NCBI RefSeq assembly: GCF_018917525.1
Contig: NZ_JAHLOS010000014.1
Span: forward strand, 32,710 to 96,709
From: Enterococcus raffinosus
GTDB lineage: Bacteria > Bacillota > Bacilli > Lactobacillales > Enterococcaceae
DNA: 64,000 nucleotides
Direction of reading: 5' to 3'
Every line of letters starts with the position of its first letter. Positions within the stretch are counted from its first letter, which is position 1. Positions 1 through 9,102 of the stretch are shown piece after piece. The notes below the pieces were generated by a model. It was not told the origin of the DNA. It saw only the letters and a list, made by a program, of their open reading frames with translations, and ran no database searches. The translations under genes and the position numbers were made by a program.

Positions 1-468
1 ACGATAAGCCCCACCAGGAACGCCATCGTCAACGAATTCTTGTGCATTAAACAAGAAATTTTTACTTGCTTGATAATAATCGCCGTCTCTCATTGCTCCC
101 TCGACATCATCTAAAAGCTTATCACGCCGTTTATCATTGATGTAGTCGATCATATTCCCTGAAGTTGAGAGATGGATTTTCCGCTGATTCATATCTAACA
201 GTAGTAGAGCACCATTGTGATTATTACCAACCCGATCTCTCAACTGATTATCTGCGAATGTTTCAGGATCCTCAGTATTGGTGTCAGTAGTCAAAATAAA
301 CACTTCGCCTTTGATTTTTTCGTTTATGGCATCAGCTTGATTAGACAATTCGGTTCGTTCTTCTGGTGTTAGCAGATTTGCCTGATCATTTACCGTATTA
401 GAAGCGGCAAAGACCTTCAGAGGGCTTAAGAATGCTAAAAAGCCAATTAATAATAGGAATTTTTTCAT
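1..468 (-). CDS. ydjH: TPM-domain secreted/membrane protein (YdjH-like), 3' part missing
   Basis: The gene starts at an ATG (466-468) and runs off the left edge, so only about 156 N-terminal residues are visible. They begin with a clear signal peptide (MKKFLLLIGFLAFLS, then AA near residue 21). The region after it (VNDQANLLTPEERTEL..., then GALLLLDMNQRKIHLSTSG) matches the pattern of TPM/YgcG-type domains, which sit outside the membrane. Its start overlaps the stop of the preceding zinc-ribbon gene by ATGA, indicating translational coupling. In Bacillus subtilis ydjH lies between ydjG and ydjI and the products form a membrane-stress complex with PspA; the function here is inferred from that arrangement. 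The missing end prevents judging any transmembrane anchor or C-terminal low-complexity tail. Confidence 0.75.
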   Translation of the reverse strand, partial: MKKFLLLIGFLAFLSPLKVFAASNTVNDQANLLTPEERTELSNQADAINEKIKGEVFILTTDTNTEDPETFADNQLRDRVGNNHNGALLLLDMNQRKIHLSTSGNMIDYINDKRRDKLLDDVEGAMRDGDYYQASKNFLFNAQEFVDDGVPGGAYR

Positions 469-1535
469 AGGAAATACCCCACGATCATCGCAATTATCAT
501 AATCGCAGCGAAAATTCCGCCTGAGAACAGCCCTAAACGTTTATTGCTGATCGGCAAAATCCCACTGACTTTGCCTGTTTGTCCGTTCATCGCGTAATAA
601 TAGGTTTTCTTCGAGGCATCTTGATAAGTCACAAGCCAGACAGGTAGTAACATGTAGTGATTGTCTTGTTTCTCTATATTTACGGATTTATTGCCGGCTG
701 TAAAGGTGGTATAACCCGAAACCGTATCTCGTAACAAGTCTTCTGTGTACTCGGTTAATTCATGATCAATCTGATCAGCTAAGTCTTTGATTTCAATATC
801 CCGTTTTTCCGCTTGGAAGCCTGATAAGTACTCAGTGTGAAAATCGATTGCTTGATCAATCGGAAAAGGTTGGACACCTTCGACCATTTTTTGCTGCAGA
901 TTTTTTTGCAAGGCATTCTTGGTTAAATGACGAATCTTCGCTTTGCCTTTTCGGAAAATCTGATAGACTTTTGTTTCAGTGTATTCAATTTCACCGACGA
1001 TCCAGACCCGCAAAGAGGTCCCTTTGCCCGTCAAATTACCAGCAGTCTCAGCGTCAACTACCCAATAGGGAAAATAAACACCGGTCATTTTATCGATTTG
1101 TTCTTTGTTGAAAAAATCTTTTGGAATAAAGCGTTTCTTTTGTGTCCAAGCTAAAAAATCTGCGATAGCCTTTTCGCGGTCGATTTTAAAAGGTAAAACT
1201 TTATTCGGTAAAAATTCTCCTGTCAAACGTCCTGATAATACGACGGGATTATGACAAAAGTAACAGTAGGTTGCGGCGGTAGTGTGATCAGTGACAATTT
1301 GAGCGCCACAGCTGGGACAGAGAAAGAGATCGACATCGCCAGTACTCGCTTTTTCAGCGGTAGTAGCTTCTGTTACTCCATCCGCATCTGGGACAGCTTC
1401 TTTAGCTTCAAATTTTTCGATATCCTCCACTGTAAAAATGCTTAAGCAATAATCACAATGGAATTTTTGATCACTTGGATTAAAGGTCAAGGGACCGCCA
1501 CAGTTGGGACAATGATGTGTCAATACATCTGCCAT
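465..1535 (-). CDS. ydjG: Zinc-ribbon membrane protein (YdjG-like)
   Basis: A 356-residue protein with two zinc-ribbon pairs near the N-terminus (HCPNCGG with HCDYC at residues 8-30; LCPSCG with CYFCHNP at about 72-97), a central domain of about 200 residues, and one hydrophobic C-terminal segment (roughly 335-355, GGIFAAIMIIAMIVGYF). This is the architecture of B. subtilis YdjG, a membrane-tethered zinc-ribbon partner of the Psp-type stress proteins. Start ATG at 1533-1535 is preceded by an AGGAGG-type site (GGAGGACCTGC). It lies 29 bp after the SPFH gene and overlaps the TPM gene, so the three are one minus-strand operon. Function is inferred from homology and order. Confidence 0.75.
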   Translation of the reverse strand: MADVLTHHCPNCGGPLTFNPSDQKFHCDYCLSIFTVEDIEKFEAKEAVPDADGVTEATTAEKASTGDVDLFLCPSCGAQIVTDHTTAATYCYFCHNPVVLSGRLTGEFLPNKVLPFKIDREKAIADFLAWTQKKRFIPKDFFNKEQIDKMTGVYFPYWVVDAETAGNLTGKGTSLRVWIVGEIEYTETKVYQIFRKGKAKIRHLTKNALQKNLQQKMVEGVQPFPIDQAIDFHTEYLSGFQAEKRDIEIKDLADQIDHELTEYTEDLLRDTVSGYTTFTAGNKSVNIEKQDNHYMLLPVWLVTYQDASKKTYYYAMNGQTGKVSGILPISNKRLGLFSGGIFAAIMIIAMIVGYFL

Positions 1536-1564
1536 TTGCAGGTCCTCCTATGGTTAGTAATAGT

Positions 1565-2800
1565 TTAGTCGATCGGAACACCTTTGAAGGGCTTACCGCA
1601 ATGTGGACAGAATTTCGGAACGCCATTGCTTAAATCAACTGTTTCACCACAGTCGCTGCACTTCATTTGGATTTTTGCTGCGACTGCTGGAGCTGGTTTT
1701 GGTTCTCCGCAATTGCTGCAGAATTTACCAGAATTTTCTTCGCCACATTTCGGGCAAGTCCATTGATCGCCAGTAGATTTTTGTTGGGCCTGTTGATTCT
1801 GCTGCATTTGTTGATTATTATTTTGCGAAGCTTGGTTGAGATAATCTCCGCCAGTATTCATGCCCATGCCCATTCCGAAGAATCCCGTGGCAGCACCTGC
1901 ATCATTTTTACCAGCAGCTTCCATACCGCGAGCAACTGAGCCTTGGACGTAGCCTTCGCGCACGTTAGGATCGCCCAGCATGGCGCCTTCGTTTCGCATG
2001 TTGATCAATTTTGTTGAGTCATCAGTATAAGAAATGCTGGCAACTGCGACTGAGACAATCTCCATACCGCGCAATTCTCTCCAGCTATCATCTAGAGCGT
2101 CAGAAAGATATTTACTTAGTTCCAAGCTTTTTGATGGCACATAGGAAATCCGTTGTCCATCGGCAGACATTTGATTGATCGACGCTTGTAAACCAGTCAG
2201 GAATTCTTGTAAATATTGTTCATTGATATCGCTAATGTCAACTTGATCCATATTTCTTGGAATCGCGTTGGCAAAGAACAGAATCGGATCCGTTACTTTG
2301 ATGGAATAGGTTCCGTGCGCCCGCAAGAACAGTTCCGCGTTGTAGAAATTATCAAAATAATTCAACGGGGTACTGGTGCCGAATTTGATTCCTTTGATTT
2401 CTTGCAAGTTAATATAAAAGACTTGCTGTTTCTGTGGGGTCACACCGCCAAACTTGAAACGACTGAATGTTTCTGCAACTGCCTCTTTTAATGAACCATT
2501 AAACATGGATGGAGCAGAATTGTTTTCAACTGTGTAATAGCCTTCTTCGGCGGTGTAATCAATAATTTTGCCGCCATCTACTAAGAGCATCATCATATTT
2601 GGATAGACATGAATCACAGAACCGTCTGTGATCACATCGCTGGTTCCTTTTTTATTGCTGCCGCGTTTATCATCTTTTCGAACGGCAACGCCTTTTGACA
2701 TCACTGTTGTTTGTCCCATATCGGCTGGTTCGATAATCTCTAACCATTGATCGGCTAGTCCGCCACCGATACTACTTGTTGCTGCTTTAAATAATCCCAT
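1565..2800 (-). CDS. ydjI: SPFH-domain protein with C-terminal zinc ribbons (YdjI-like)
   Basis: A 411-residue protein with an SPFH/virion-core-like domain over about residues 1-290, a Gln/Asn/Met-rich linker (about 310-345), then two zinc-ribbon motifs (WTCPKCG...FCSNCGEP and MKCSDCG...FCPHCGKPF) ending in FKGVPID. The layout matches B. subtilis YdjI, a soluble SPFH protein recruited to the membrane by YdjG/YdjH. Ribosome site TGGAGGT lies 8 bases before the ATG. It is the first gene of the minus-strand operon, behind an extended -10 promoter. No pspA (ydjF) gene is present next to it, unlike in Bacillus. Confidence 0.8.
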   Translation of the reverse strand: MGLFKAATSSIGGGLADQWLEIIEPADMGQTTVMSKGVAVRKDDKRGSNKKGTSDVITDGSVIHVYPNMMMLLVDGGKIIDYTAEEGYYTVENNSAPSMFNGSLKEAVAETFSRFKFGGVTPQKQQVFYINLQEIKGIKFGTSTPLNYFDNFYNAELFLRAHGTYSIKVTDPILFFANAIPRNMDQVDISDINEQYLQEFLTGLQASINQMSADGQRISYVPSKSLELSKYLSDALDDSWRELRGMEIVSVAVASISYTDDSTKLINMRNEGAMLGDPNVREGYVQGSVARGMEAAGKNDAGAATGFFGMGMGMNTGGDYLNQASQNNNQQMQQNQQAQQKSTGDQWTCPKCGEENSGKFCSNCGEPKPAPAVAAKIQMKCSDCGETVDLSNGVPKFCPHCGKPFKGVPID

Positions 2801-2829
2801 GAGTATACCTCCATAAAAACGTTTTTTTC

Positions 2830-2835
2830 ATTATA
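2830..2835 (-). promoter_or_regulatory. Extended -10 promoter of the ydjI-ydjG-ydjH operon
   Basis: On the minus strand TATAAT is preceded by TGT (extended -10), about 35 bases before the ATG of the SPFH gene. I see no good -35 box at 17 bases. Confidence 0.5.
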
Positions 2836-2982
2836 ACACAGGGCAATTTTGAAATAGAAAGGAAGCCATCCGACAGATTAAAAGACACTAAACAATTGCA
2901 TTAGAGAATTGGTTTCTATAGTTTTTTTACTCGAAATCACGTATAATAAAAAGCAGTGATTTTGAAAGAAAAGAGGAGAATT

Positions 2983-4731
2983 ATGGCGTATCAAGCACTT
3001 TACCGCGTTTGGCGGTCGCAACGGTTTGATGACCTTGTTGGACAAGAAGCGATCACCAAAACGCTGAAAAATGCAATCCAACAACAGAAAACTTCCCATG
3101 CCTATTTATTTACCGGTCCCCGCGGAACAGGGAAGACCAGTGCGGCGAAAATTTTTGCCAAAGCCATCAATTGTCCGAATAGTGTGGATGGGGAACCTTG
3201 CAACGAGTGTGAGATGTGCCGTTCGATCACCGATGGACGACAAGAAGACGTGATCGAGATTGATGCGGCCAGTAACAACGGTGTGGAAGAAATTCGTTTT
3301 ATTCGTGACCGAGCGAACTACGCGCCGACAACAGCGAAGTATAAAGTCTATATTATCGATGAAGTCCACATGCTTTCTACGGGCGCCTTCAATGCCTTAT
3401 TAAAAACATTAGAAGAACCAAAGGAGCATGTGATCTTTGTCTTAGCAACGACTGAACCACATAAGATTCCAGCTACGATCATTTCGCGAACGCAACGATT
3501 TGATTTTAAACGTATTGATGTCCAAGCAATTATTGGACGGATGGCTTATATTCTTGAACAAAGCAATCAACCTTATGAAGAACAGGCGTTGTCTGTGATT
3601 GCACGAGCGGCTGAAGGTGGGATGCGGGATGCGTTAAGTATTTTGGACCAAGCGATTTCCTTTAGCAATGAGAAAATTACTTTAGAAGATGCACTAGCCG
3701 TGACGGGCAGCTTGACTACTGAAATGATGGACAGCTTTATCGGTGCTTGCCTGCAGCAAAATGTTAGCGGGGCACTAGAGGTTCTGGAAAATATTTTAGC
3801 TGAGGGGAAAGAAGCTCGACGCTTAACGGAAGATTTGTTACTGTATTGTCGGGATTTGTTGATCTATCAGCAAGCACCCAAGCTATTGGAAAGTCGTGCA
3901 GCTTATTTAACTGAAACGTTCAAACAATTAGCGGGTTCTACGCCTTCTGACCGTTTGTATGCCATGATTAAAATTTTGAGCGAGACGCAAAACGAGATTC
4001 GTTTTACCAATCATGCCAATGTTTATTTAGAAGTAGCGACGGTGAAATTAGCAACACCACAAACGACTGCCGATAGTGTGATTGCCAACTCTCCAAGCAA
4101 TCAAGTGGCAATAGCGTCTGGGGCACAACCAGCAGATCAAGCAGAGTTAACGGCATTAAAGAATCAAATACAGCAGCTTCAAAATGAAGTTCAACAATTA
4201 AAAGCTAATCCAACAGTTGAAAAAGAAGAGCGTAAGGTGGCGCCGAAGAAAACCGCCAGTACCTATCGTGTTCCGACAGAACGTGTGTACCAAGTGTTAA
4301 GTGAGGCAACCAAAGATCATTTAGTCAATGTGAAGAATGTTTGGGAAGATTTGTTAATGGCATTGCCAGTTACTCAACGGGCGATGCTGAAAGCCAGCGA
4401 ACCTATGGCAGCAGGTCCCGGCTTGATGTTGATCGCTTTTGATTATGAAATTGTTTGTCAACGAGCAGATAGCAGCGATGAGCTTCGCTTGAATATGCAA
4501 AACACTTTGAGTATGATGATCAAGGAATATACACCAGAGTTTGTCTTTATTACTCGTGAAAGCTGGCCACGTTTACGACAAGCTTTTGTCAGTCAGCATC
4601 ATGATCGACCAGTAGCAGCTGAGACGAATGAGTCAGAGGATGACATTACTCTGATACCTGAAGAAAACAATGAAGTCGTAGAACAAGCAAAGAGCCTGTT
4701 TGGTGATCTGGTAACAATTAAAGATGATTAA
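2983..4731 (+). CDS. dnaX: DNA polymerase III subunit gamma/tau
   Basis: Clamp-loader ATPase of the replisome. The 582-residue product has Walker A GPRGTGKTS (45-53), a four-cysteine zinc site (CPNSVDGEPCNECEMC), Walker B VYIIDEVHML, sensor-1 LATTEPHKIPATIISR with the arginine finger, and after about residue 375 a Gln-rich coiled stretch followed by the tau-type C-terminal domain. A GTG 27 bases upstream is in frame, but the ATG at 2983 is preceded by AGAGGAG at good spacing and gives the canonical MAYQALYRVWR start, so I chose it. First of the dnaX-ybaB-recR set; TATAAT at 2942-2947 is a plausible -10. Confidence 0.96.
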   Translation: MAYQALYRVWRSQRFDDLVGQEAITKTLKNAIQQQKTSHAYLFTGPRGTGKTSAAKIFAKAINCPNSVDGEPCNECEMCRSITDGRQEDVIEIDAASNNGVEEIRFIRDRANYAPTTAKYKVYIIDEVHMLSTGAFNALLKTLEEPKEHVIFVLATTEPHKIPATIISRTQRFDFKRIDVQAIIGRMAYILEQSNQPYEEQALSVIARAAEGGMRDALSILDQAISFSNEKITLEDALAVTGSLTTEMMDSFIGACLQQNVSGALEVLENILAEGKEARRLTEDLLLYCRDLLIYQQAPKLLESRAAYLTETFKQLAGSTPSDRLYAMIKILSETQNEIRFTNHANVYLEVATVKLATPQTTADSVIANSPSNQVAIASGAQPADQAELTALKNQIQQLQNEVQQLKANPTVEKEERKVAPKKTASTYRVPTERVYQVLSEATKDHLVNVKNVWEDLLMALPVTQRAMLKASEPMAAGPGLMLIAFDYEIVCQRADSSDELRLNMQNTLSMMIKEYTPEFVFITRESWPRLRQAFVSQHHDRPVAAETNESEDDITLIPEENNEVVEQAKSLFGDLVTIKDD

Positions 4732-4824
4732 GGGCAGCTAGTTTTTCTCTATACCTTGGGAATCATTGGTAAGCAGTTTTATGAAGTAATTTTATTAATT
4801 AGAATAAGGGAGCGAATAAATAAA

Positions 4825-5139
4825 ATGATGCGCGGAATGGGAAACATGCAAGGCATGATGAAACAAATGCAAAAAATGCAAAAAGAAATGGTGAAGGCTC
4901 AAGATGAGTTAAACGCCAAAGAATTCACTGGAAGTTCAACCAACGATTTAGTCACAGTTACCTTTAACGGGGATAAAACGATGAAAGCAATGACAATTAA
5001 TCCTGAGTTGATTGATCCAGAAGATCCTGACATGCTGCAGGACATGATTGTTTTAGCAGTAAATGATGCGATCACTAAGATTACAAAAGAAACCGATCAA
5101 ACGATGGGTAAATATACAAAGGGACTTCCTGGAATGTAA
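4825..5139 (+). CDS. ybaB: YbaB/EbfC family nucleoid-associated protein
   Basis: A 104-residue DNA-binding protein of the YbaB/EbfC family, usually encoded between dnaX and recR as here. The N-terminus is Met/Gln-rich ([17 protein letters not shown]), typical of the long first helix, followed by the conserved [21 protein letters not shown] and an AVNDAI helix. An in-frame start upstream (4756) would add 23 residues unlike the family; AAGGGAG precedes the ATG at 4825, which gives the usual length. It may help recombination or nucleoid organisation with RecR. Confidence 0.93.
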   Translation: MMRGMGNMQGMMKQMQKMQKEMVKAQDELNAKEFTGSSTNDLVTVTFNGDKTMKAMTINPELIDPEDPDMLQDMIVLAVNDAITKITKETDQTMGKYTKGLPGM

Positions 5140-5167
5140 GCGACTTTGTTCAGAGAGGAAGGACAGA

Positions 5168-5764
5168 ATGCAATATCCAGAACCAATTGCCAAGTTGATT
5201 GAAAGCTATATGAAGCTGCCGGGGATCGGCCAAAAGACAGCAACTCGCTTAGCCTTTTTTACGATTGATATGAAAGATGAGTCAGTGAATGAGTTTGCAC
5301 GTTCGTTGATCAGTGTTAAGAGAGATTTGCGTTTTTGCAGTGTTTGTGGGAACATCACGGAAGAAGATCCTTGTGAGATTTGTTCGGATACAACTCGAGA
5401 CCGTAGCACGATTCTAGTTGTAGAAGAGCCAAAAGATGTGATGTCGATGGAAAAGGTTCGTGAATATCACGGTCTTTATCATGTCCTTCACGGTGTTTTA
5501 TCACCGATGGAAGGGACTGGTCCTGAAGATATCAATATTGCACCTTTAATCAAACGACTGCATGATGACGAAATCAAGGAAGTCATCATCGCAACGAATG
5601 CAACGACAGAAGGCGAAGCAACTGCAATGTATCTATCGCGTCTGATCAAACCAGCCGGAATCAAAGTTACGCGACTCGCTCATGGTTTGTCAGTCGGCAG
5701 CGATATCGAGTATGCTGATGAGATCACTTTATTGAAAGCAGTGGAAGGACGCCGTGAATTATAA
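5168..5764 (+). CDS. recR: Recombination mediator protein RecR
   Basis: A 198-residue RecR, part of the RecFOR pathway that loads RecA on gapped DNA. Visible parts: N-terminal helix-hairpin-helix ([14 protein letters not shown], 18-31), four-cysteine zinc finger (C57, C60, C69, C72 in CSVCG...CEICSD), Toprim domain ([15 protein letters not shown]) and the C-terminal [13 protein letters not shown]. Start ATG follows AGAGGAAGG. The preceding ORF runs into it in another frame, but this start gives the standard length. A terminator stem includes the last codons and stop. Confidence 0.96.
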   Translation: MQYPEPIAKLIESYMKLPGIGQKTATRLAFFTIDMKDESVNEFARSLISVKRDLRFCSVCGNITEEDPCEICSDTTRDRSTILVVEEPKDVMSMEKVREYHGLYHVLHGVLSPMEGTGPEDINIAPLIKRLHDDEIKEVIIATNATTEGEATAMYLSRLIKPAGIKVTRLAHGLSVGSDIEYADEITLLKAVEGRREL

Positions 5765-5784
5765 AGATTTCGCGGTGTTTTTTT
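5749..5784 (+). terminator. Intrinsic terminator overlapping the recR stop codon
   Basis: A 10-bp stem (5749-5758 with 5769-5778, two G:U pairs) is followed by a run of seven T. The left arm is inside the last codons of recR. Confidence 0.6.
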
Positions 5785-5823
5785 AAGAGACAGAAGATCA
5801 TAATTATTTTGGGGGACTAGAAC

Positions 5824-6468
5824 GTGAACGGATTATTTATTACGATTGAGGGGCCAGACGGCGCTGGGAAAACCAGTGTTCTGAATGAACTCTATCCTAG
5901 ATTACAATTAACGGCGAAAAGATCCATCGTCAAAACAAGAGAACCTGGAGGCATCCCGATCGCAGAAAAAATTCGCCACGTGATCCTTGACCCTAGCAAT
6001 GATCGAATGGATGATCGAACGGAGGCTCTGCTTTATGCCGCAGCACGCCGTCAGCATCTGATTGAAAAGGTCTGGCCTGCGCTTGATGAAGATAAGATTG
6101 TTTTATGTGATCGCTTTGTTGATAGTTCATTAGCTTATCAGGGTGCCGGTCGTGGTATCGGTATAGAAGAAGTTGCTAAGATCAATGAATTTGCGATTGA
6201 AGGTACAACGCCCGACATCACGCTGTATCTGGATGTTGATTCTGATACTGGCTTGCAACGAATCATGAAGAACCGAACCAATCAAATTGACCGTTTGGAC
6301 TCGGAAGGGTTACAATTTCATCAGAGGGTCCGTCATGCTTATCTAAAATTAGCAGAAGAAAATCCAGATCGGATCATAAAAATCGATGCTCGGAAGCGTT
6401 TAGACGAAGTCGTGAGAGCTTGTTTTTACGAATTGTTGACACGCTATCCAGACTATTTCCAATCATGA
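5824..6468 (+). CDS. tmk: Thymidylate kinase
   Basis: Phosphorylates dTMP to dTDP. The 214-residue product has the P-loop EGPDGAGKTS (about 8-17), the DRF/DRx motif (VLCDRFVDSSLAYQGAGRG) and the lid-type region (RIMKNRTNQIDRLDSE). It starts with GTG after GGGGGAC at 5812. It is followed 12 bases later by yaaQ, matching the tmk-yaaQ-holB-yaaT-yabA order of Bacillota. Confidence 0.95.
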   Translation: MNGLFITIEGPDGAGKTSVLNELYPRLQLTAKRSIVKTREPGGIPIAEKIRHVILDPSNDRMDDRTEALLYAAARRQHLIEKVWPALDEDKIVLCDRFVDSSLAYQGAGRGIGIEEVAKINEFAIEGTTPDITLYLDVDSDTGLQRIMKNRTNQIDRLDSEGLQFHQRVRHAYLKLAEENPDRIIKIDARKRLDEVVRACFYELLTRYPDYFQS

Positions 6469-6477
6469 GAGGTGTAA

Positions 6478-6810
<333 letters not shown>

Positions 6811-6811
6811 G

Positions 6812-7750
6812 ATGGAAGAAGCGAAAAAACTCCAGACAATTCAGCCCATTGTTTTTCGCCAATTACAAAACAGTTTTGAGCATGGGCGTTTGGCCCATGC
6901 TTATCTTTTTGAAGGCGACCAAGGAACAGGCAAAGCAGAATTGGCACTATGGTTTGCCAAGCATCAGTTCTGTTTAAATTTGCAAGAAGGAATGCCTTGC
7001 GAAAACTGTAATAATTGTCTGCGAATCACCAGTAAAGATCATCCCGATGTAGTTGAAATTGAACCAGATGGTCAATCTATTAAAGTTGATCAAATTCGAG
7101 CGCTACAAAGTGAATTGACCAAGAGCGGCTTTGAATCTGCGAAAAAAGTCGTGATTATTCACCAAGCGGAGAAAATGAATTTGAACTCGGCGAATAGCCT
7201 ATTAAAGTTTTTGGAAGAACCACCAGCCAACTTTATGATTATTTTAGAGACTCAATCGTTAGGGAAAATTTTACCTACGATTCGCTCTCGATGTCAGATC
7301 ATCCACTTCCAAGCGTTGTCCACAGAACGCTTGCAGTCCCGTTTAGAGGCAGATCAAATCCCTGAAAAAACTGCAAAACTCTTAGTAAATTTAACAAATA
7401 GTTATACAAAAGCTGTTGAAATCTCAAAAGATGAATGGTTTAATGAAGCTAGAGATGTTGTTATTCAATGGTTTAATTATCTCGAAAAAAATGATCCGCA
7501 AGCGTTTATCTATGTTCAGAAAAAAATGGTCAGGACGTTTAAAGACAAGTCACAGCAACAGCTCGCCTTTGAGATGTTGGCGTATTTTGTGAAAGAAAAA
7601 CGCGATCAAGTGATGAGACAAAATCAAATAGACGTAGAAAAATACAATTACCTATTAGAAGACGTTTTATCCGCCAGTCAGAAACTAGAAGCAAACGTAT
7701 CATTTCAAAATATCGCAGAACAAATAACGTTACACATCGTTTTTGCTTAA
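6812..7750 (+). CDS. holB: DNA polymerase III subunit delta'
   Basis: Non-catalytic clamp-loader subunit. The 312-residue product shows a degenerate P-loop (FEGDQGTGKAEL), the zinc site CENCNNC, and the sensor region LLKFLEEPPANFMIILETQSLGKILPTIRSRCQ. A longer in-frame start exists inside yaaQ (6725), but the ATG at 6812, one base after the yaaQ stop, gives the expected N-terminus and suggests coupled translation since no strong ribosome site precedes it. Confidence 0.93.
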   Translation: MEEAKKLQTIQPIVFRQLQNSFEHGRLAHAYLFEGDQGTGKAELALWFAKHQFCLNLQEGMPCENCNNCLRITSKDHPDVVEIEPDGQSIKVDQIRALQSELTKSGFESAKKVVIIHQAEKMNLNSANSLLKFLEEPPANFMIILETQSLGKILPTIRSRCQIIHFQALSTERLQSRLEADQIPEKTAKLLVNLTNSYTKAVEISKDEWFNEARDVVIQWFNYLEKNDPQAFIYVQKKMVRTFKDKSQQQLAFEMLAYFVKEKRDQVMRQNQIDVEKYNYLLEDVLSASQKLEANVSFQNIAEQITLHIVFA

Positions 7751-7776
7751 CGTTATTTAAGAGAGTAGGGAGAACC

Positions 7777-8589
7777 ATGGTTGAAGTTGTGGGTGTTCGT
7801 TTTAGGGATGCAGGGCATATTTATTATTACGCGCCAGGTAAAAACGAATATTTTTATAATGATAAAGTCTTGGTCGAGTCACAGCAGGCGCACCAGATTG
7901 CGACAGTGGCAATTCCAAAAATAGAGATTGAAAAAAAAGATTTGTCCGATGATTTAAAAACAATTTTACATAAAGCATCAGACAAGGAATTAAAGAAAGT
8001 AGCTCAAAACGAAGCGGATGCAGAAGCAGCCTTCAAGACTGCCAAGGAAAAGATTCGCGCTCATGAGTTGGAAATGAAATTGATCCAAGTAGAATATACG
8101 TTTGATCGCAGTAAAATGATTTTTTATTTTACTGCAGACGGACGGATTGATTTTCGTGAGCTGGTCAAAGATTTAGCAGGTGTTTTTCGCACGCGAATCG
8201 AATTACGGCAGATCGGTGTTCGTGATGAAGCGAAGATTCTAGGTGGAATCGGGCCATGTGGGCGACCGCTATGTTGTTCGACCTTCTTAGGTGACTTTAT
8301 TCCGGTTTCAATCAAAATGGCCAAAGATCAAGGATTGTCGTTGAATCCAACGAAAATCTCTGGACTTTGCGGTCGTTTGATGTGCTGTTTGAAATATGAA
8401 AACGGTGAATATGAAGCCGCGAAAAAAGAAATGCCTGATTACGGCAAGGAAATTAATACGCCAGAAGGTCGGGGAAAAGTAATCGGCTTGAATTTACTTA
8501 GTAAAGTAGTTAAAGTTCGTTTGTTTGGTCGTGATGCGACGATTGATTTTGATTATCAAGAACTAGTTGAAGCGGGTGAGCTGTCATGA
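7777..8589 (+). CDS. ricT: PSP1-domain regulatory iron-sulfur protein YaaT/RicT
   Basis: A 270-residue PSP1 (C-terminal conserved domain) protein. Family hallmarks are visible: VRFRDAGHIYYYAPG at the start and the cysteine-rich centre GGIGPCGRPLCCSTFLGDF ... GLCGRLMCCLKYE. In B. subtilis YaaT/RicT with YlbF and YmcA affects RNase Y processing and phosphorelay timing and carries Fe-S clusters; the role here is by homology. Its stop overlaps the yabA start (ATGA). Confidence 0.93.
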   Translation: MVEVVGVRFRDAGHIYYYAPGKNEYFYNDKVLVESQQAHQIATVAIPKIEIEKKDLSDDLKTILHKASDKELKKVAQNEADAEAAFKTAKEKIRAHELEMKLIQVEYTFDRSKMIFYFTADGRIDFRELVKDLAGVFRTRIELRQIGVRDEAKILGGIGPCGRPLCCSTFLGDFIPVSIKMAKDQGLSLNPTKISGLCGRLMCCLKYENGEYEAAKKEMPDYGKEINTPEGRGKVIGLNLLSKVVKVRLFGRDATIDFDYQELVEAGELS

Positions 8590-8936
8590 TGGATCGACGT
8601 TCCTTGTATGATGGGTTGAATCAATTGGAGCTGGATATGCAAAAGAATCTCGAAGATTTAGTTTCGATGAAGGAGACCTTGCTGGAGCTCGTTGAAAAAA
8701 ATGCTAAATTAGAGATGGAAAATGAACGCTTACGCGAACGGATTCGTGAGATTGATGAGAAGAAGTCCCCGGTTTTGGATGAACGCCAAGAGTTATCAGA
8801 ATCTCGTTTAAATCTTGAAAAAATTTATGAAGATGGCTTTCACGTCTGTAACTTACTTTACGGATCAAGGCGTGAAGCAGATGAGCCCTGTGCTTTTTGT
8901 TTGGACGTCATCTATCGTGAAAGCAAACAAAAATAA
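8586..8936 (+). CDS. yabA: Replication initiation control protein YabA
   Basis: A 116-residue protein with an N-terminal leucine-rich coiled coil (about 1-65) and a C-terminal zinc-binding part (GFHVCNLLYGSRREADEPCAFCL, His and three Cys). YabA bridges DnaA and the DnaN clamp and restrains re-initiation. ATGA overlap with ricT. Followed by a strong terminator that ends the tmk-yabA transcription unit. Confidence 0.93.
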   Translation: MMDRRSLYDGLNQLELDMQKNLEDLVSMKETLLELVEKNAKLEMENERLRERIREIDEKKSPVLDERQELSESRLNLEKIYEDGFHVCNLLYGSRREADEPCAFCLDVIYRESKQK

Positions 8937-8949
8937 AATGAGTTGAAAT

Positions 8950-8985
8950 AGTGGGTATGACGCTGTTCGTCACACCCGCTTTTTT
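8950..8985 (+). terminator. Intrinsic terminator after yabA
   Basis: A 13-position stem (8950-8962 with 8968-8980, one mismatch) and a T6 run. Confidence 0.85.
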
Positions 8986-9102
8986 GGTCAGTTTTGGATA
9001 TGAGATAGCTTTAGTTTTCTAGGTAATAGATTGAATTTTCGAGAGAATTTGAAATAGTAAGTTTTCCAGAAAAAATGATGAAGATGAGTTAGGAGAATGA
9101 TC

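Noticed and set aside
9097..9102. ATG start of rsmI at 9097
   Set aside because: Only one base separates it from AGGAG; the GTG at 9103 has normal spacing.
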